In this document: piece by piece, positions 1-12,175 of the stretch
Layout: every line of letters starts with the position of its first letter
Position numbering within the stretch: the stretch's first letter is position 1
NCBI GenBank assembly: GCA_013399115.1
Contig: VXAA01001241.1
Coordinates: 272,768-336,767 of the forward strand
Direction of reading: 5' to 3'
Length of the DNA: 64,000 nt
Source: Anseranas semipalmata
Taxonomy: Eukaryota > Chordata > Aves > Anseriformes > Anseranatidae
Notes under the pieces: generated by a model
Database searches by the model: none
What the model was told of the DNA's origin: nothing
Seen by the model: the letters and a program-made list of their open reading frames with translations, nothing else
Position numbers and translations under genes: made by a program

Positions 1-2820
1 CATTGGTTCTTTCTTTACTAATATATTATTTATTTATGTTGTGCTTTTTAATAACTGCTAAAGCTTGGCTATTGAGTACTGTCAGATTATTCATTTCGGA
101 GACACAAATTGAAGGGGGCAAAAAAAAAGGTGATTTTTAATTTAGCCACCTTATGCTCCAGTTGCTCTGTGAGTAAACAACAACAAAAAAACTTATTTCA
201 AATTCCCCATATGATTAACCTTTTCATCAGATAAGTATAATGAACATCTAAATGAAATAACTGTTTTTCTCTCCAGTATTGTGTCCTGTATTCAATGCCA
301 AATCCATCAGCTTGTCAACATATTTAAGAAAATGGGAAGAGGGGCTTCCAGCGTAGCTGCGTATTGAGCACTGATAAGAGTTCTTGCCATTTTGTGAGTG
401 GACTTCAAAATATTTAGAAATGGAATCTCTCTCTGACTCCTGTACCAAAGTCTGCAATGAGCAGTAAAATATCTATTGCCTTAATAGACAGTGCCATCAC
501 ACTACTGTGGATGCTCTGGACTGTTTACTTTTCTCCCTATACTGTTTTCTTACTCAATAGTGCGGTATCTTTTCGTGTCAGTAGCACAGGAACTGTATGG
601 CTAGATCAAAGGTTGCATTCACTTAATACTAGCCTCTGTTTTAAGTATAAGGAGAAGAGGCCTGAAGCAGTGTGTGAAAGCACCGGTGGTACTGTAATCT
701 CTCAAGGTGTTAATCAGAAGATGCCAGCAGAAGTCTTGAAGGAACGAAATGCAAGAAAAGAAAAAATAGGGAGATAGAATTGTGCTGTGACTTGCTTTGA
801 CGGCTTACCTGCTAGCTTTTAATGAAATACCAAGTTAGGAGGAAAAAGTGGACAGGGAAAGTATCGAGGCAAGGTCTGGGAGCAGCATTTCTTGCCTGTC
901 ATATCGTTTAGTAGCTGTACGACATCTGCATTTTGACTCTAAAGTACTGAAGGCACCCGTTCTTCACCTGCTGTTTTGGCAAGTATCTGTGACAGTGAGT
1001 CTGAGTGCTAGGCAAAAAATGTGAATTCAAATGATGCTTAGTTGCACAGTAGCTTCACTTGTGAACATGTTTGCATATAGTGTGCATGTTCATACATGAA
1101 CATGCATGGGTACAGAAGTACATGGACATATATATAATTCTTCATCCAATTGTTAGTTTTCTGGTTCTTGGACACTTTGGTACTTCAATGTGCGAGTTGA
1201 AGAAGGAAAAGCATTATATATTTATGTGGTATTTAAGATTATTTGCATTTTCTTTCTTTCTCTTTACAAAGCTGAAAGCTTTTTCTAGTGGCATTTAGGT
1301 ATTTAAATATAATTTTCTTCATATGTTTAAGAAAAATCACTTTGTACTAAGCAGAGTAAACTACTTTAATTCTTTGCTTCAAAATCTCCTACATATTGCT
1401 TAGCTGTGTGGTTTATCATGCCCTGTGTTCTTTAAAGATTGTTTACACAAATTCTTTGCTCACTTACCTATTTATAAATATGATTTGTGCAAATGATGAA
1501 ATAAATATTTGTTCCCTTTGCAGTACTGCTATTTCTATTTGCATTAGTAAAAGAATATTTCATGTTGTAATATTCGTCAGATAATACACATTAAATATTA
1601 TACCTGCAGAAGTTCAGTTTCAGGTTAATACCCTACAGTCAGTATGGGGTGATGTTTAATTTAGATGTCCAAGAGCTATAGATTATTGTCACTGGATAGT
1701 TATACCATGGCCAATAAGGAATGAAAAAGTGATGTATGACTGATGCTTCTGTGCGCAGGTTATCCTATTGCTAGTGAAAGGAGCTATTAGAAACGAGGAA
1801 ATACACCCCACAGTTGCGAGGAAGTCGACGCTGTGTTGTGTTTTGTTGTTTTGTGGGGATCTACTGATTCATCCAGAAGACATTGCACTGCGGTGCACTG
1901 GGGCTTTGAGAAACAGCTCATCGTAATCTCTGGGGCCACGACCTAACAGATTAAACAGAACGATGAGTTTGTATTGTCAGAGCAATTCTGTCTAGAGGAC
2001 AAAACATTTTATTTAGGGGGTAGATTGATGGTATTAAAGCTTAGAGTTGATTTGCTTTACACACATGAATTTACTTTAAGTAGTTTTTTATTAAACCAAC
2101 TACTGGATTGTGAAAGGAATTATTTTAGAACAGATGAGCTCATTTAAAAGAAGAGTGAAGGATCAAAACCATCAGAATTTATCACTAAATTCAGTCCCTG
2201 CCATTCCTTTGCTCAAAAGCAAAACATCATCTTTTCTTTATTTAAGTTTATTTTAACCTGCAGACGATTTGGGAGAACTGGAGGCATATAATCCTGTCCC
2301 TTTATTCCTTTTCAGCACCAGGTAAACCTGGAATGCCACAAGATATCTGAATAATCATGAATTCAAATAATTCTTCAGGTGTAGAGATGCAATACCTCCT
2401 TATTTGTTAATGCTTTTGAAAAATGGCAGAAATAAATAACGCCTATTATTTGTGGTCCCTTGAGCTGTTGTAGCTACACAAATCTTCAGAATGGAGAAAT
2501 GTGCTATGAAAATGTATATCCTTTTCAGAAATGCAATTCTTCAGTCTACAAAAATTACCTAAATGTTTATTTAAACAGTATATGGAGAGCCTTTTCATTG
2601 TCTTTTCCTTTCACTGCAATGCTCAGCAGGTGTTTAAATGTTTTATTTTTTCACTTCAAGCTATCAGTGTGAAGGAATACCAATAAATGTGTTAGTTTTA
2701 GATAATCCAAAAGTCCCTTTGCTCAGCTTCTTAGTTTATAGTTATCTGTGTGGGTTAGAAATCTATTAGTGTGTGTTCATCTTGCACCCAAATCTATTCA
2801 CCAAGCATCAAAACTCATCA
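1..2820. other. Gene-free AT-rich sequence
   Basis: No gene or repeat family is recognised apart from the palindrome at 1083. Short frames (for example 106 codons at 457-777) lack any domain. Confidence 0.6.
1083..1106. repeat. 24-bp near-perfect palindrome
   Basis: Arms TGCATGTTCAT (1083-1093) and ATGAACATGCA (1096-1106) are exact reverse complements around a 2-base centre. A further TGAACATG copy lies just upstream near 1061-1068. It could be a dimeric transcription-factor site or a chance hairpin. Confidence 0.9.
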
Positions 2821-2960
2821 GTGAGATGGAATAATGCCATTTAATTAGTCTTTGATATACGGTTTAATTAGGCCTTAATAAGGGGTAGTGCATCCTAAAA
2901 TCAATTATCTTGCTCTTCTTAATAAGAGCAACTAATTAGTAGGTAAATCGCCACAGTTCC
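2821..2960. promoter_or_regulatory. Candidate conserved enhancer: homeodomain-site cluster with hairpin
   Basis: Four TAATTA/CAATTA-type homeodomain core sites lie within about 100 bases: TTAATTAG at 2841-2848, TTTAATTA at 2863-2870, CAATTA at 2902-2907 and CTAATTAG at 2932-2939. Between the last two is a perfect 8-bp inverted repeat, TTGCTCTT at 2910-2917 and AAGAGCAA at 2924-2931, with a 6-base loop. This composition is typical of vertebrate developmental conserved elements. Conservation itself cannot be seen here. Confidence 0.3.
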
Positions 2961-3848
2961 CCTTTTATCCTACAGTTTTCACAGCCTTGTGGAGGAGATT
3001 AGGCTGAGGAAATTACTCCCCAATAGCTCAGAGAAATGTTGAGGCATACCTCAAAAGGTGCTTCGCCAAGCAAACTGTGGTACATAAAAGAAATAAAAAA
3101 GAAATAGAAAAAGAAAAGAAGTCTGATCCCAAACACTTGATTTCTTGAGTGTTTTGCACTAATCGTTTGTGTGAGGTCACCTACCTGACAAAAGCAAACA
3201 GAACCCAGGTGTTGCCCTGCCTGCAGCAGTCTCCATCGATGTACAGTGTCTGTCCCTGGGCTCACTTCAGTGCAGTTAACCCAAATACCTGTTTATTTCA
3301 TGCAAAATTGTGCAGCTGCAAACAAAGGGTGGCTTATGGGCTTTAAGCACATTATTTACAAAATACGGCTTTATGGAAAAAATGGCTTAGAATAAGAATA
3401 CCAAAAAGGGAGGGGTGGGGAGGGAGTGCAGCTCCATAGGAAAAAGAGCACAGTGATCATGGAAAAAATAAGTGTTTATCCTGAAAATTGTTGCATGCAC
3501 GCTGTAAGCACACAGGTGTTTTATTTGGGATCACCTTCTTCAGCAAAGACTTCCAGCTCCTTCAAATGGAAGTTTCTTCAGTTTTTAAAACTCTATTCCA
3601 AGTTATAACAAACTAATTGCTGGGAAAGGAATCGTGGGCACAGAGTATTGCAAAGGGTACTCGGGACTTCTTTACAAGTTGCATTTGTCTCAAAATGCTG
3701 TCTGTAGACATCCACAGACTGTAGTTTCATCCAGTCATGTAGGCTAATGTACAGCACCTATTGCCATAGATTTGTCAGATCAGATGATACCTTGTTGAGT
3801 TTTTGCTTTCAAAAGATGGTGTTTTTCTCTTTCATTGGATAGTCATTC

Positions 3849-3866
3849 TTTTTTTTTTTTTTTTTT
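3849..3866. repeat. T18 homopolymer
   Basis: Uninterrupted T run. Confidence 0.98.
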
Positions 3867-4689
3867 AATCAGTTGAAGGGAATTTGAGTACAAGTTTGTG
3901 ATTAATCAGTGAATGGAAAGACTTTTTTCATTCTTTTTCTGCTGCTACTACATCCTGCATATACTAGTCCCTTTACACCAAACTTCCTTGCCAAGCATGT
4001 CAGAGAGATTTTATAACTGTGAAAGTGTGATGTTATTGCTTCAGTTTCCCTTATGCTTATTGTTGCAGCTTTTCTAGACACTTTCTGGTGTTAGTCATTA
4101 ATGACAACACAGTGCCCCCATTTAGAGAGTCTGAGGTTGCCTTCTGTTCTTTGTTTTTCGTCCCTGCTACATTACTCATGTTTTTTGTGGAATAAAACGT
4201 TCTGAAGGCAACCATTCCTCCCCGTGAGATTTGATGAAATGATGTATTCTTTTGATATCTGTTCCTGATTCAAATGCTTATTCCAGTAATTCAATTAATG
4301 GTCTTAACAGTACTAGAAAGCTGTGAGGAGCTCTCCTTCTATTTGACTTGTAACTGGTCTGGGACAGGCAATTATAATAGTGAATGTCTGAATCTCCAGA
4401 CAACAACATTTACTTCATCTCTGATATTATGTTAGTTGTCTTTTTGTTGATGGTTGTCTTAAGCAGCAGCAAAGAAAATCAGCTGTGCCATCTGATTCCA
4501 TTCTGTCTGTCTATAAATAATCCTGAGAGCATACACAAAATGTTAATAGGTCCAAATATAACACATGTACCATAGCATTTTGTGCTTTGTATGTGTGCTA
4601 AGAAAATAAGTCGCTGATGTCCATGCAAACTTACTGAGCACTTAGAGCCATCGGCCTCTTGCAGGAGGAACAAAACAAAACTAAAAATT

Positions 4690-4725
4690 AAAAAAAAAAA
4701 NAAAAAAAAAAAAAAAAAAAAAAAA
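4690..4725. repeat. Poly(A) run with an N
   Basis: The A run is interrupted only by a single N at 4701, so the true length is uncertain. Confidence 0.95.
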
Positions 4726-5599
4726 GCAACAACAGAACTACTGAACGCTTTTTTGGGGGTTTGCCTCGATCCTCTGGTGCCTAAGATGATGAATTCTCAA
4801 GCCTAACATTTATTCCTTTTTAGTTCTTTTGACCCTCTCCTCATCATTCGAAGGTTAACATAGGATGGAGTTTTATGCCAGTGAAAAAGGGAATGTATTA
4901 AATTATATCCTGGAAAACGGGCAAGAAATCAAACCTACTGAATATTTCTGAACGGTAGTTCCCAGGTGGATGTCAGATGGGTGAAATTGCTAGCTTGTTT
5001 TGAACTACTTCCTCCCAGCCTGCGGCTGTGTGGCCTTTGCCAGTTCTCTGTCCCCGGGCTCCGCCAGGCTCCTGTTTGTGCAGTTCAGAAATGGGCGCAG
5101 CAGCACCCTGTCCCCGGCAGCCCGAGGGGCTGGACACTGAGCTACACCGAGGTACCATCCCCCCGGGAGTCCAAACATACAAAACTCCATTTCTTCTTGT
5201 AAAGCCGCTCTGCTATTCATAATGAAACTTGGCATTTTTTTTTAGTAGTTCACAAGCCAGCCTATGTACAATTTAGGCATCCAGCTTAAACCTTCTGCTA
5301 CCAGCCTAAAATTTAAGAAGATTAGTTAAAAATATACTAATGGTATTCCTTCATGACCATGTTTCGTATAGATACGGATATAAAGTTTCTGGATGGACAT
5401 TAGTTGTGAGTTTGAAGCTATCTTTAGATATTGAGCCTGTTTTTTCCTTTTTTTTTTTAAAGTCAAAATTGGAATGGTGAATGAGGACTAACTTGTAATT
5501 AGTAAGGAAAAACTGTGGGCAGTAAGAGAAAATCTGTTAAGTGTCTTCCTTGTGTTCTTGTTTGTATGTTCAATTTCACATATATGAAATATCTTTTTT

Positions 5600-5616
5600 A
5601 AAAAAAAAAAAAAAAA
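5600..5616. repeat. A17 homopolymer
   Basis: The A run follows a T6 run, giving a small A/T inverted structure. Confidence 0.98.
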
Positions 5617-5660
5617 GAAAAAGTCAACAAGCTTTGAAACACAGCTGGAGAATGAGAAAT

Positions 5661-5705
5661 AACCAGGAATGCTTCCATTGACCTCTGCAGATTTTAGGTC
5701 TGGTA
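5661..5705. repeat. Ancient amniote interspersed-repeat-like segment (weak)
   Basis: 'aatgcttccattgacctctg' then 'attttaggtctgg' resembles the 'ccattgacttca...tttggatctggcc' words of old amniote repeats. It is short and diverged. Confidence 0.25.
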
Positions 5706-8700
5706 CATAACTGGGGGCTAAAAGGTCGCCATCTCCCGCTCTTCCATTTCCCCAGCTCAACATCTTATGTGAAGGCCAAGCTGGAGCCCACAGGCTTCGT
5801 AGTAGCTTGGCTGTGTTTCAGAAAAAGCTGTACACCCATGCCCACAGAAGCAATGTTTTAGTAACTATTTTTTTAACTTGCAGCAACAGGTTTGAATCCA
5901 ACTGTTGCCTTAAGTACTAGCAAGCTGTTTAAGGTGCAACAGAAGGTCATTTTACTGAGTGATGATGAATGATCACTACAGTTTTCTTTTTTTCCTCCAA
6001 ATTTATCATGTATTCCTGATGACACTATCGTGTCAGTTTTACCCGTTTTTTTTCTCTTCCCCATCTCTGTACTTTTTCCTTTTTCAGTGGGCCCAGTTCA
6101 GGCAGGAGTCTTTGGTCTGGCAAATCATTGAAGGGTTCATAGCATGCTAGTTTGAGAAAATAGATCTAAGTCAATCTACTTGCAGTTAAATGAAGTTCCT
6201 TTTCTTTTTTTCCTTCACAAAGAATAGCAGAAGAGAAATGAAAGATATCTTCATCTGCTTGTCTACTCTCTGTTACAATGGCAATGCATCTTGTCCCAGC
6301 CAAAGGGCGTGGTGGCCCCATGAAGTCACCAGACAGGACAAAACTTCATTTCCAGATTCCCTCTTACTTTATCCCTCCTTTGACAACTTTTATTTCATGA
6401 CCCACTATGAAGTGGGGTAGGTTCTCCACACGATATCCATTGATTATATTTATAGATCAGTTAAGCGTATTTTATTTAAAACTAAAAAAAAAAAATATTG
6501 GCTAAAATTGGCAACCTATGTTCAGTGTCAACAAATTAACAGTTGAGGAAGTCTGTTCTGTTCCCTGTCATCTTGTCTCCTCAAAGGAGCTTGGACATTT
6601 TGACGCTGTCACCTTGCTGTGGTTATATCACGATTTACATCTGCAGCTTGTAAACAGCAATACTGCGAGCAGTTTGACAAGTGGCAGTTTTGCCAGTAAA
6701 CAAATCAGCGATGCGCTCGGTGATTAACAGGGATTGCCAGCATTTGAGATGGGGCTGGTGCCTGAATCAGAGCCTGCCCTAAGCAGACCTTCCCGCTTAG
6801 GATGTATGAATTGGGGGGAAAAAAGAGATTAAATGAACTTCTGGCTTCAGGCGTAATACCTGTGTAAGGCTCATGCTCTGATCAGTAGTTTCAATGAAAC
6901 TTTTGGTGGTGTCTGGTCTGCTTGCATTCTGCAGGTATTACTGTTCCAAAGACTGATTCCAAAATGGCAGGCTGAGTCTCTCTGTAGAACAAGCTCTTTG
7001 GGAGGCTGTTAGTGGTTCGTTTGGGTAAGTAAAGGAAAGAAAGTGTCAGCACAAGAATAAAGTTTTAACTGCAGTTACTGCTATGACTTAGTAGCCACAT
7101 CAGTAGCCGCAGAAGGAGGAACAGGCGACTTCCAAATTCTGTGAAAATTGTGCTCACATGTACCTATTTGTATTCTGTCTTCGATTATTTGTTAAATGGA
7201 TTTGCTCATGCATTCAAAAGATATTGCTTCAAGGCTTGTGTATGAGTTGTCTGCAGTTATCTTGAGGTAACCTTTCAGAGCCTCAACCCTGGTGTCAGAG
7301 GCATATTTAAGAGCAATGGCTTGCCTTAAAGAAACATACAGATGCTAAAGAAAAATGAAATTTGAATCATTAGAACAAAATCACCCTGAACTGAAGTTCA
7401 AATGATCACAGCTGTAATGGCCTGTGGAGTTGCTTGCCGTGAGCTGTTCAGAATCCCACTCTTAGCCTTATTACAATTCAAATTAAAATGTTATTTTAAA
7501 CCACCAGACCTCTCTGCAGGCAGAGACCGGTGCCTTGGCTATGTTTCCCTGTATGGCTGTTGAATCATGCATCTATCCAAAGCATCTATAAAACACCACC
7601 AAAGATGGTTCAATTATTTAAGATGAACTTTGTGTTAGTATAAAGGACTACACGGGGTAACTGGTGATACAGATCAACTGTAGGGTGGCTAGATCTTGCT
7701 CTTTAATAGTCACGAGGGGTTGTTAGTACTTTTAGAAATCTACTTTGCTGGATTTCCTACCTGTGTGATTTTTCCGTTCCCTATCTTCTCTTTATTTTCA
7801 GTGAGCTGTGCTGATTTAGAGGTTGTGATCAGAACCATGAGATACAGCAGGCTGAATGTTTTCACTTATACGTCTTTTCAGCAGGAATTTGATTCCCGTC
7901 CTCCTCCTCGTTTTTGAGATAAAGCCATCTAGCCTATCCAGGAGTCTTGGAGGGGGGTGTTAGCAGCTGTACGACAAACTGTAAATTTCACCTGCATTTA
8001 AAATTTAAAATAATCTAGCATTGTCTTACTTAAAACATCAGCAAGTTTGATATTTCTTTTTGTATGGACTTGAACTTACTTCCTACAATGATAGATGGCT
8101 TGAAATATTCTTTACTCCATTGGCTGTTAATCATTGTATGTTCTGCTCTCTGTGCATTGGGTGAACAGAATCCTGTAAAACAGTAACTGAAGAGTATCTT
8201 CCTTATCCTGTTACTTCCTTGCTACCACAACTATTTCATTCCATGTTTTTTTCTATCACTTGTCACTGTTCCTACATTTTGTCTTTTCATTTGCCTGTTC
8301 ATTTTCATCTTTTGCCTCTTGTCTTTAATTTTACAGCCCTCTGCTCAAAACACACACCATTACAAGGGAAAGATGAAGCAAAGTCCTTCCTTCTTCCCTC
8401 TGCCCTTTCCTTCTCTAAGCATGGGGATTTGCCCCTCTCCAGAGGCAGAGCTTGTTACAACCCCACCGAGGGCAGCATGTTAGGTTAGAGCAAATCCAAA
8501 GCTCTTCTTGTGGCTCTAGCTCTTGGGAGAATAAGCTCAGCAATATATTGCTTTGCTCGGTGCAATTGAAACAATCTGCTGCCCTTGCTAAAGCTCCCTT
8601 GCGCTGGGGAGGAGGTTGGGTGACCAGAAAGGAGGATGCCACAGAGCAAAGCTGGGAATGAAGATGGCTGCTGCAAATTAGTGGGTTAGTTTTTGGCTCT

Positions 8701-10203
8701 CAACAGCCTTCTCTCCTACACAAGTGCGTGCTTTACCTATGACTACAGCAGTCATCAAGCTGGATAAATGTGTAAATAGTAATTGACTTATCTTGACCCA
8801 TTGTTCCATTTCAGAAACAGGTTATTTAACAAATGAATGTCAAATGCTTTCCCCTAATTTACGAATTGTACTGCTACTGCATGGGAAGTGTTATGACTTT
8901 GAAGTTAGGGTTTAATAACGGAGGCATTGTGTTTACGTTACTGTCCATTATGGGCATGATTAATCCTGGTTGAGTACCACACAGCCACATGGGAATCTTA
9001 CACCAGATCAGCCAAATGGACTGTTGTTGTTGTTCTGGAAATAATACTGATGGTGTTGAATGTTGTCCAGTCCTGCTGGGAAGTCCTTGCAAGGACAATG
9101 AGAATACTCTGTACAGCTGCCATGCCTGTTGTAGTTTGAATGTTTTCCCCTTGTATTGCGATGCCTTTAGACTTCCATTTTGCACACAAATAGTTATAAG
9201 TGATGTATCTGGCATTTATCCCTTCGCATTACAATTATGTTACCTGAAGGCTGGTTTACGTAATGCGTTACAAGGTACGAAGGTGGATGGGTTTGCTGCA
9301 AAGTGGCGGATTGCATATGTGTGTATGCTTTCTCCTATCAAATATGGGGAGTGCAAAAACAAACAGAAATTTTCAGATTTATAGCTTTTATCTTGGTAAG
9401 CAGCTCAGGAAAAAAGCATTTTTATTACTGTAGTTAGTGTCTTTAGTTTGATGCATTTCCATTCTAGTTAGTAGCCGGTTTTACCATCTGAGTGCTGAGC
9501 CTGGTGTGTGTAAACTTTTCGAAGTAACATATATTTAAAGTTTTATACTGTTCTTCCTTCTTCTGGAGACCCCAGCATTTTTCCAGAGGAACAAGGGGTT
9601 CACATCTGGTTCCACAGGATGAAGGCTCCCACCAAGAGGTGCTTCTTTTTCATGGGCTGTGGTGGCCTCATGGGCAGCTGGGCTCGTGTGTCACTGGAAG
9701 CACAGACATTTTGCTGCCGTTGATTTCCCACTATTGCACAACACTAGAAGCCTGGAATGCCTCGAGCAGTACTTCTTTATCTTGTGAGTGCAGATTACAC
9801 GTCTTCCCCTTCTCTGTGAGCCACCGTTTGTGCTGGGCAGTGCCCCACAGAGCTGGGATACACGTACCCGGACTATTGACGGGCTAAAGGCTACTGTCAC
9901 ACCAAAGAACTTTTTAACCTGTCTGTACATATCTGAACTCATCAAGTAACTTCTTTAGTCTTCCATTTCTGATGGCTTGGAACCCGGCTTTGCTGAGGCC
10001 CTTCCTTTCTTGCACTGCCTGTGTTGTCCTGTGGGAATGCTGGTGGTGGGGAATCTCCCCCAGCTGTGAGCCGGCTGTGGTGCAGTTTCTCTGGGTGACC
10101 AAGGGGCGTTGTTTATTCCCGTTCAGTAACATCCGGGCTATTGCTGTATTTAAAGAAGCTTTTTTTCCAAAGGGGAATTACAGTCTCATTTTATAAGGCT
10201 CAT
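5706..10203. other. Gene-free sequence
   Basis: Acceptor-like 'ctttttcag' at 6079-6087 and 'ttattttcag' at 7792-7801 are followed by short frames without recognisable protein. The 131-codon frame at 8989-9384 shows no domain. A pyrimidine-rich block lies at 8195-8345. Confidence 0.6.
8195..8345. other. Pyrimidine-rich strand-asymmetric block
   Basis: About 150 bases with very few G on the plus strand. It contains no recognised repeat and ends with 'tttaattttacag', which mimics a splice acceptor. It may be a decayed polypyrimidine repeat. Confidence 0.5.
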
Positions 10204-10235
10204 TTGGGTCCTGATCCAAGGGAAATTATTATTCA
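10204..10235. repeat. Ancient amniote interspersed-repeat-like segment (weak)
   Basis: 'tgggtcctgatccaaggg' resembles the 'gggcctgatccaaagccc' end of the old amniote repeat type. Only about 20 bases support it. Confidence 0.2.
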
Positions 10236-11468
10236 GAGGCTCTGAAGAAATGACAGATGTGACATTACTGCTGTCCTCACTTGTACAAAGTAATTTTAAA
10301 ATATTTGCCCTCTGACCTTTGTCTTTATCGTTGACGTTGGATTTATCCTTGCCAGCTGCCCTGTCTGGAGTTCTCGGCTTCCTTTAAATCTCACAAGGCG
10401 CTTTGTCCATTCCTTATCCAAGTCTGAAAGGTCAGGGACTACTAACTCTTCTCCATATATTTTAGGTCAGAATCTTGCCTTCTTTCCTGTGTTGGACAGG
10501 GTTTGGTGAGACTAGGTTGGATGCTGTCTTCGCACAGATAATCCTATGTACTCAAATAGCAAACAAAACTTTATGTATTATGATTGGCTTGAAAATAAGA
10601 TTCAAATATTGTTTTTATTTTTTTGTTCTTTGAGACTTGTGTGTTCACAGTTCCAATTGTGTCTCCACAACCACAAAAAATAAAATAGAAGTTTATAGCT
10701 TGCACAAGGCATATCTAGAAATAAGACTCGAAGAAATAAAAATATCTGTTTGGAGAACTTGAAATACTGCTGCATGGCACGGGAAGCAGATTCTGGCCTG
10801 CTGTTGTTGTTCATCATTTCTACGGAATTAACAACAGAAATAGGCAGGTCTGCTTCCTTCTCAAGTAAGTTTTTACTTTCTTTCTGTATTTACCTCTCCT
10901 TGAGGTCAATGCCTCATGAAAGTTTTCTGGTTTTTGTTTGGTTTTGTTGTTGTTTGCTTGGTTGATTTTTAGCATTTGGAAGTATGCAAAAGAACCACAA
11001 GAAGTCCTCCCACTTCAGGCTGTCTAATTTTATGCCCAGGACAGCATATGATACTGTTTTCTGTGTATTTCTTGATGGAATATAACGTCAAACCACTGAA
11101 AGAGAGGCTACTTTTCTGCAATCGTTTGAACTTCATGGTAGGTTTCTTCAACAGTTTTCATGTAAACTGTCATAATAATTAAGGTCTGCAAATGTTACTT
11201 CAGTGGATGGTGCCATCTTCGAGGAGCTTTATTGCCATAAAATGTTCCCCTTTTTGTGCAAGCACTGCAGTCTTGGATTACAGACAATCATGTCACGCAT
11301 ATGGGGGACTAATCTCAGTGTGATCACTGGTCACATGGAGTGACCAGTTGGTGGGGGGAGATACCTGTATTCATTGGTCAGGTTTCTTCTGACGGTTTTT
11401 CTCCACATGCACAATTTGCAGGAAATCAGTATGTTAAATGTTCATAAGCAAGTATGTTGTTATAAATA

Positions 11469-11490
11469 AGTATCATATAAATATGATACT
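11469..11490. repeat. 22-bp near-perfect palindrome
   Basis: Arms AGTATCATAT (11469-11478) and ATATGATACT (11481-11490) are exact reverse complements around AA. It lies about 230 bases before the solo LTR. Confidence 0.9.
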
Positions 11491-11538
11491 CGCTGAAGAG
11501 ATTGAGCACACATCTAAACTGACAAGCTTTTGTGTGCA

Positions 11539-11552
11539 TGTGTGTGTGTGTG
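11539..11552. repeat. (TG)7 microsatellite
   Basis: Seven TG units after an interrupted TGTGTGCA. Confidence 0.9.
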
Positions 11553-11715
11553 TATAAAAATCGGGTACTATTTATCTGAACTGAGGAACCATGTCCAGAA
11601 ACATCACGACTACCAATGTTTTCTGAAATAATAGTATAACTGAGTAACTTGGATATAGCGAGGTGTAATTAATTTCATTTCTCTGGTGATTTGTGGTCTT
11701 AAAACTTATTCATCA

Positions 11716-11720
11716 GGTAG
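11716..11720. repeat. Left target-site duplication of the solo LTR
   Basis: GGTAG directly abuts the LTR's TG end. It differs by one base from GATAG on the other side, as expected for an old insertion. Confidence 0.6.
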
Positions 11721-12170
11721 TGTTGTGGTGTAACCCGGCGGGCAGCTGAGCACCACGCAGCCACTTGCTCGCTCTCCCCAGGTGGGAATGGGGCGAGAAT
11801 CGGGAAGGTAAAAGTGCCAGAACTCGTGGGCTGAGATGAGGACACTTTACCAGGCAAAGCAAAGCCAGGAATTCATTCACTGCTTCCCGTCAGCAGGCAG
11901 GTGTTCGGCCACTTCCAGGAAAGCAGGGCCCATCACGCGTAACAGTTTTGTGGGAAGGCAAACGCCATGGCTCCGACTGTCCCCCTCCTCCTCCTGTACC
12001 CCGGCGCATGGCGCAGCATGGTACGGGATGTCCATTCGGCTTCGCGTAACGCTGCTCTGCAGCAGTTGACCCATCGGTGTCGTCACCACTGTTTTCATCA
12101 AAAATCCAAAGCTCAGCACTGTGTGAGCCCTGTGAAGAAAACTAACTCTGTCCCAGCCAAAATCATGACA
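11721..12170 (-). mobile_element. Solo LTR of an avian endogenous retrovirus
   Basis: The + strand copy begins TGTTGTGGTGTAACCC and ends with ATGACA, so it has the TG...CA ends of an LTR. It is bounded by 5-bp near-duplicates, GGTAG at 11716-11720 and GATAG at 12171-12175. Internal words such as 'gaattcattcactgcttccc', 'catcacgcgtaac' and 'cccagccaaaa' match, from memory, an LTR family that is very common in bird genomes. In that family the transcribed sense corresponds to the minus strand here. A 5-bp target duplication fits an ERV of class II or III (ERVK- or ERVL-like). No gag, pol or env sequence and no second LTR lie beside it, so it is a solo LTR left by recombination. The middle looks shortened relative to copies I remember, and I see no intact TATA box in it. 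The exact subfamily cannot be named without a repeat library. Confidence 0.85.
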
Positions 12171-12175
12171 GATAG
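12171..12175. repeat. Right target-site duplication of the solo LTR
   Basis: GATAG directly follows the LTR's CA end and pairs with GGTAG at 11716-11720 with one mismatch. Confidence 0.6.

Larger units (their letters stand above)
2961..5660. other. Gene-free sequence
   Basis: It contains homopolymers at 3849, 4690 and 5600 and a mildly GC-rich patch near 5020-5170, where four overlapping open frames on both strands cancel each other as evidence. Nothing else is recognised. Confidence 0.6.
10236..11715. other. Gene-free sequence
   Basis: AT-rich sequence with a (TG)7 run and the palindrome at 11469. No gene is recognised. Confidence 0.6.

Noticed and set aside
5959..6000. 'gtgatgatgaatgatcac' resembling a snoRNA C box
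   Set aside because: No paired D box or terminal stem is found at a suitable distance.
7790..7917. Acceptor-like 'tttattttcag' followed by an open frame ending RPPPRF
   Set aside because: No donor or homologous protein is recognised. Pyrimidine tracts ending in CAG are common in this T-rich sequence.
8989..9384. 131-codon plus-strand frame with Cys-rich start
   Set aside because: Two minus-strand frames overlap it and no family is recognised. A chance frame is more likely.
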